Of a DNA stretch of 64,000 nucleotides, positions 61,640 to 64,000 are shown piece by piece; positions within the stretch are counted from its first letter, which is position 1; the number at the start of each line of letters is the position of its first letter. Below the pieces are notes generated by a model that searched no databases, had not been told where the DNA came from, and was given only the letters and a program-made list of their open reading frames with translations. This DNA comes from Chloracidobacterium sp. (lineage in GTDB: Bacteria > Acidobacteriota > Blastocatellia > Pyrinomonadales > Pyrinomonadaceae): the NCBI GenBank assembly GCA_016711345.1, contig JADJTD010000001.1, forward strand, positions 1,860,001-1,924,000, written 5' to 3'. A program made the position numbers and the translations under genes.

Positions 61640-62299
61640 ATGGATCACTACATACACAGAACACTAAATTACACAGCAAGCACAAAGAAGTTGGCGGAGA
61701 TGGAGAGCAATGAGGAGTATTTTGACCTTATCAAGATAGCGAGTCTTTTTAATGCGATCAGGTATGCTCGGGTCAATGGTGCTCATTATCAACTCGCGTC
61801 ATTTTCTATCGACGAGAAACGCATCGACAAACTTCACGAAACGGTCTATATCACGAGCGGATTGTTGTTTGAGGCTTTTGTTGAGATCGAGAGAATTGCG
61901 GGGCGATATAAAGGGAAGGCGTTTATGGCCAATTTCGAGGACATGCTCGATGCGGCATTCAATTACAGGCCGCCAGAGGTGTTTCTCGAAGTTGCTCTTA
62001 ACGGGCCGTTTCGACTGGTGAGCAAGGAACGCGACTTTTCGCTTGAGACTCTCAAGATGGATCTGTTCCCGATGTTCACCACCGAGCAAAAAGGCTTTGC
62101 GGTGGCGACCGTCGCCAACGAAAGCGAAAAAATGGAAGAGTTCAAGCGAACCAACGAACGCCCCGATGTACACGAAAGCCTTGAAAACATCGTCGATTAC
62201 TTGGCTGACGAATTCATACTAGGTGCCGAAGGATTCATCTTCGCCATAGCAAAAAAACTCGGCCTAAAACCCATCGAGCAGCTTCGGTTAGCAGCGTAA
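61640..62299 (+). CDS. Hypothetical all-helical protein, 219 residues
   Basis: The protein begins MDHYIHRTLNYTASTKKLAE, preceded by AAAAGGAAAA. The sequence is soluble and mostly helical, e.g. EEYFDLIKIASLFNAIRYAR and DYLADEFILGAEGFIFAIAK. No motif is recognised. It follows the RAYT unit and the second dyad. It may belong to the same mobile segment as the primase. Confidence 0.6.
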   Translation: MDHYIHRTLNYTASTKKLAEMESNEEYFDLIKIASLFNAIRYARVNGAHYQLASFSIDEKRIDKLHETVYITSGLLFEAFVEIERIAGRYKGKAFMANFEDMLDAAFNYRPPEVFLEVALNGPFRLVSKERDFSLETLKMDLFPMFTTEQKGFAVATVANESEKMEEFKRTNERPDVHESLENIVDYLADEFILGAEGFIFAIAKKLGLKPIEQLRLAA

Positions 62300-62314
62300 C
62301 CTAAATGCAGAGTG

Positions 62315-62370
62315 AGGGCGGTACATTCGGTTTTGAGTGTACCACCCTTACTTACGTACGGGCTTTTGAA
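62315..62370. terminator. Hairpin plus dispersed repeat module A
   Basis: AGGGCGGTACA pairs with TGTACCACCCT (one mismatch) between convergent genes. The right arm runs into CCCTTACTTACGTACGGGC, the third copy of repeat module A (see 203-240). Confidence 0.65.
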
Positions 62371-62376
62371 GTTTTA

Positions 62377-62715
62377 TTAGACGATCTCTTCGCCTTTGGC
62401 TTTTAGGGTTCGCCGCCAGAGTTCGCGGTATGAGGTGAAGCGTGAGACGAGCGTGTTGAAGTAGTAGCGTTGAGCGTATGTCAGAGTGCGGTCGTCGGCG
62501 ATGCGTTTGATGCGTGATTCGAGGCGGGCACGAGCTTCGAGCGGCGGACGCTTACTTAATCCATTGACGTTATGTGATCCGTTAAAATAGATGTCAAAAT
62601 CTATCTTCAGCTTGCGAATGTCGTCCTCAAGACGGGTAAGCTGTTGGTCGAGTTCAGCCGCTTCTTCCTGCTTGGATTGGATACCTCTGTATAATTTGTT
62701 TCCGATGATCGCCAT
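62377..62715 (-). CDS. Hypothetical coiled-coil protein, 112 residues
   Basis: The start at 62715 gives MAIIGNKLYRGIQSKQEEAA, followed by a coiled coil (ELDQQLTRLEDDIRKLKIDF). A basic helical C-terminus (RFTSYRELWRRTLKAKGEEI) ends the protein. The last part recalls small myxobacterial/acidobacterial coiled-coil proteins, but I cannot name a family. A longer version starting at 62850 would run through a palindromic repeat and is rejected. Confidence 0.6.
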   Translation of the reverse strand: MAIIGNKLYRGIQSKQEEAAELDQQLTRLEDDIRKLKIDFDIYFNGSHNVNGLSKRPPLEARARLESRIKRIADDRTLTYAQRYYFNTLVSRFTSYRELWRRTLKAKGEEIV

Positions 62716-62825
62716 TTTACGAGATTTGCCGACTATGACGGATGAGAATTCACCCTTTTTAAATAAAGCTCTAACGGAAGGCTGTTTCCACGTTTTTGTG
62801 CACTTTTCGGTTAAAATCGGAATTA

Positions 62826-62955
62826 TCACCACAGAGGACACAGAGCACACAGAGATCTTTAGATGGAACTTAACGAGATCAATGTAAAGCTCTTACGCGA
62901 TGGCATAAAACGACTGGTAAATTGATATCTGTGATCTCTGTGTTCTCTGTGGTGA
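62826..62955 (+). pseudogene. GxxExxY gene with internal deletion, inside ACAGAG palindrome
   Basis: After CACCACAGAGGACACAGAG, an ATG at 62863 reads MELNEINVKLLRDGIKRLVN and stops. These are the first six and last fourteen residues of the GxxExxY protein that follows at 63007. The centre, about 310 bases, is missing without loss of frame. ATCTCTGTGTTCTCTGTGG closes the palindrome. Confidence 0.8.
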
Positions 62956-63006
62956 ATTTTGGGTTAAAATCGGAATTATCACCACAGAGGACACAGAGAT
63001 TTTTAG

Positions 63007-63378
63007 ATGGAACTGAACGAGATAACCGAAAAGATCATTGGTGGAGCCATTGAAGTTCATAAGGCTCTAGGGCCTGGGCTGCTCGAAAGCACCTACGAAG
63101 TCTGTTTAGTATATGAACTCCAAAAACGAGGTCTTCGGGTAGAAACACAGGTTGCGGTGCCTGTCGTGTACGATTCTATAAAGCTCGATGCCGGATACCG
63201 AATTGATCTTTTGGTCGAAAACGAGATCATCGTCGAACTTAAATCCGTTGAACGTATTCACCCAATTCATGAGGCTTAAATCATTTCGTATTTGAAGCTT
63301 AGCCAAAAGAAGATCGGATTGTTGATCAATTTCAATGTAAAGCTCTTGCGCGATGGCATAAAACGCCTGGCAAATTGA
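63007..63378 (+). pseudogene. GxxExxY protein with premature stop
   Basis: The frame begins MELNEITEKIIGGAIEVHKA, then LGPGLLESTYEVCLVYEL with the G-x-x-E-x-x-Y motif. The PD-(D/E)xK part is LDAGYRIDLLVENEIIVELK. After HPIHEA comes TAA (63277-63279) in a place where the family has a Gln. Beyond it the frame continues IISYLKLSQKKIGLLINFNV to a TGA at 63376-63378. One C-to-T change (CAA to TAA) would explain this. The truncated 90-residue form ends before the last helix. Confidence 0.8.
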
Positions 63379-63388
63379 TCGGATTTAT

Positions 63389-63500
63389 CACCACAGAGGA
63401 CACAGAGATTTTTAGATGGAACTGAACGATTTTACCGAAATTACCATTTTGAAAAACGATCGGTAGATTGACTCTGTGCTCTCTGTGTTCTCTGTGGTGA
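63389..63500 (+). repeat. ACAGAG palindrome with a third GxxExxY start
   Basis: CACCACAGAGGACACAGAG is followed by ATG at 63416 and a 16-codon frame MELNDFTEITILKNDR that ends at a stop. The first codons equal those of the GxxExxY genes before it. CTCTGTGCTCTCTGTGTTC and CTGTGG close the palindrome 18 bases before the selA start. Confidence 0.75.
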
Positions 63501-63523
63501 TTTTTTTCGGTAAGATATTTCGT

Positions 63524-64000
63524 ATGCCTTCTTCGGTCAAAGAGACCAATTCGATAATGCGAAATCTGCCGTCGGTTGATGAGCTGCTTCGGTCGTCTAT
63601 TGCTCAGGACATCGCGGGATCTGCGGGCGAACGCCATGCGGCGACACTTTGTCGCGGTGTGATAGAACAGATAAGGCTCGAGATCGGCAAACCTTCGGGT
63701 AAAGAAGATACAAAAGACAGCCTCTTGGCGTTGTCGGAACAGCGTTTGGCAAGCGAATGGCAGACGGAACGTTTGAGCGGCGTTAGTAGAGTAATTAACG
63801 CGACAGGCGTCGTCATACACACAAATCTTGGACGTGCACCTTTGTCGGAAAATGCTCGTCGGGCTGTTACCGATGCTTCGGGCTATTGCACTCTCGAATA
63901 TGACATCCAAACCGGAAAGCGAGGCCGCCGTGGGCGTCGAGCGGAGAGTTTGCTTGCGGAATTGACCGGTGCCGAGGATGTTTTGATCGTCAACAACTGT
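63524..64000 (+). CDS. selA: L-seryl-tRNA(Sec) selenium transferase SelA (N-terminal part)
   Basis: The frame is open to the window end, 159 residues. It reads MPSSVKETNSIMRNLPSVDE, then SRVINATGVVIHTNLGRAPL near residue 88, the SelA signature, and LLAELTGAEDVLIVNN just before the PLP region. The enzyme converts Ser-tRNA(Sec) to Sec-tRNA(Sec) with selenophosphate from SelD. An alternative start is the ATG at 63557. selB and selC are expected nearby but lie outside. Confidence 0.95.
   Translation, partial: MPSSVKETNSIMRNLPSVDELLRSSIAQDIAGSAGERHAATLCRGVIEQIRLEIGKPSGKEDTKDSLLALSEQRLASEWQTERLSGVSRVINATGVVIHTNLGRAPLSENARRAVTDASGYCTLEYDIQTGKRGRRGRRAESLLAELTGAEDVLIVNNC

Overview
The window reads as the replication-origin region of a bacterial chromosome, most likely an acidobacterium of the Blastocatellia/Pyrinomonadaceae type. 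This placement is an inference. It rests on a VWFA-related secreted protein of the acidobacterial kind, a GWxTD-domain protein, a GxxExxY gene, moderate GC content, and many short palindromic intergenic repeats built on ACAGAG/ACAAAG words. I ran no database search.

Layout. 1-10.3 kb: a cohesin-like protein tail, a MATE pump, aat, purM-TPR-transglutaminase-purN, a reverse-strand group that looks stress-related (DUF1003, ferritin-like, lmo0937-like, Lys/Ala-rich basic protein), an RHS gene remnant and a VapBC-type toxin-antitoxin pair. 10.6-20.4 kb: the classical origin-side operon rpmH-rnpA-yidD-yidC-khpB(jag)-mnmE-mnmG-parA-parB. rsmG is absent, and six copies of an unusual parS palindrome lie directly upstream of parA. 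20.4-24.7 kb: selD, which encodes an in-frame UGA selenocysteine, then tatA/B, tatC and a GWxTD protein. 25.9-33.3 kb: a polyamine operon of speD, DUF4178, a micro-membrane protein, DUF350, a membrane-anchored speE, a FAD lipoprotein oxidoreductase and two unknown membrane proteins. 33.4-40.8 kb: a PDZ protein, an aminotransferase, a polysaccharide export protein, an acyl-CoA synthetase with a FadR-like TetR regulator and its operator, tRNA-Ser(UGA) and two TlpA-like thioredoxins. 41-44.7 kb: recF and gyrB.

44.7-53.4 kb is accessory DNA. It holds an Abi_2 abortive-infection gene preceded by a structured RNA-like leader, both sitting between two copies of one gene's 3' end. It also holds a pentapeptide-repeat protein, a Fic AMP-transferase, a VWFA protein, a DUF2807 protein and a nuclease-A-inhibitor homologue. 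53.5-56.9 kb is the origin itself: dnaA, a DnaA-box-rich intergenic region ending in a DnaA-trio element, and dnaN. dnaN carries an in-frame insert that includes a dispersed 30-bp repeat.

56.9-63.5 kb is a second accessory stretch: an Mrr-type endonuclease, a primase/helicase of mobile-element type, a REP-associated tyrosine transposase flanked by inverted REP sequences, hypothetical genes and three decaying GxxExxY units. The window ends inside selA. With selD this shows a selenocysteine pathway; selB and selC are not in view.

The strongest leads are the Abi/RNA module between duplicated gene ends, the variant parS cluster, the repeat-derived insert in the beta clamp, the DnaA-trio origin, the selenocysteine-containing SelD and the polyamine membrane operon.
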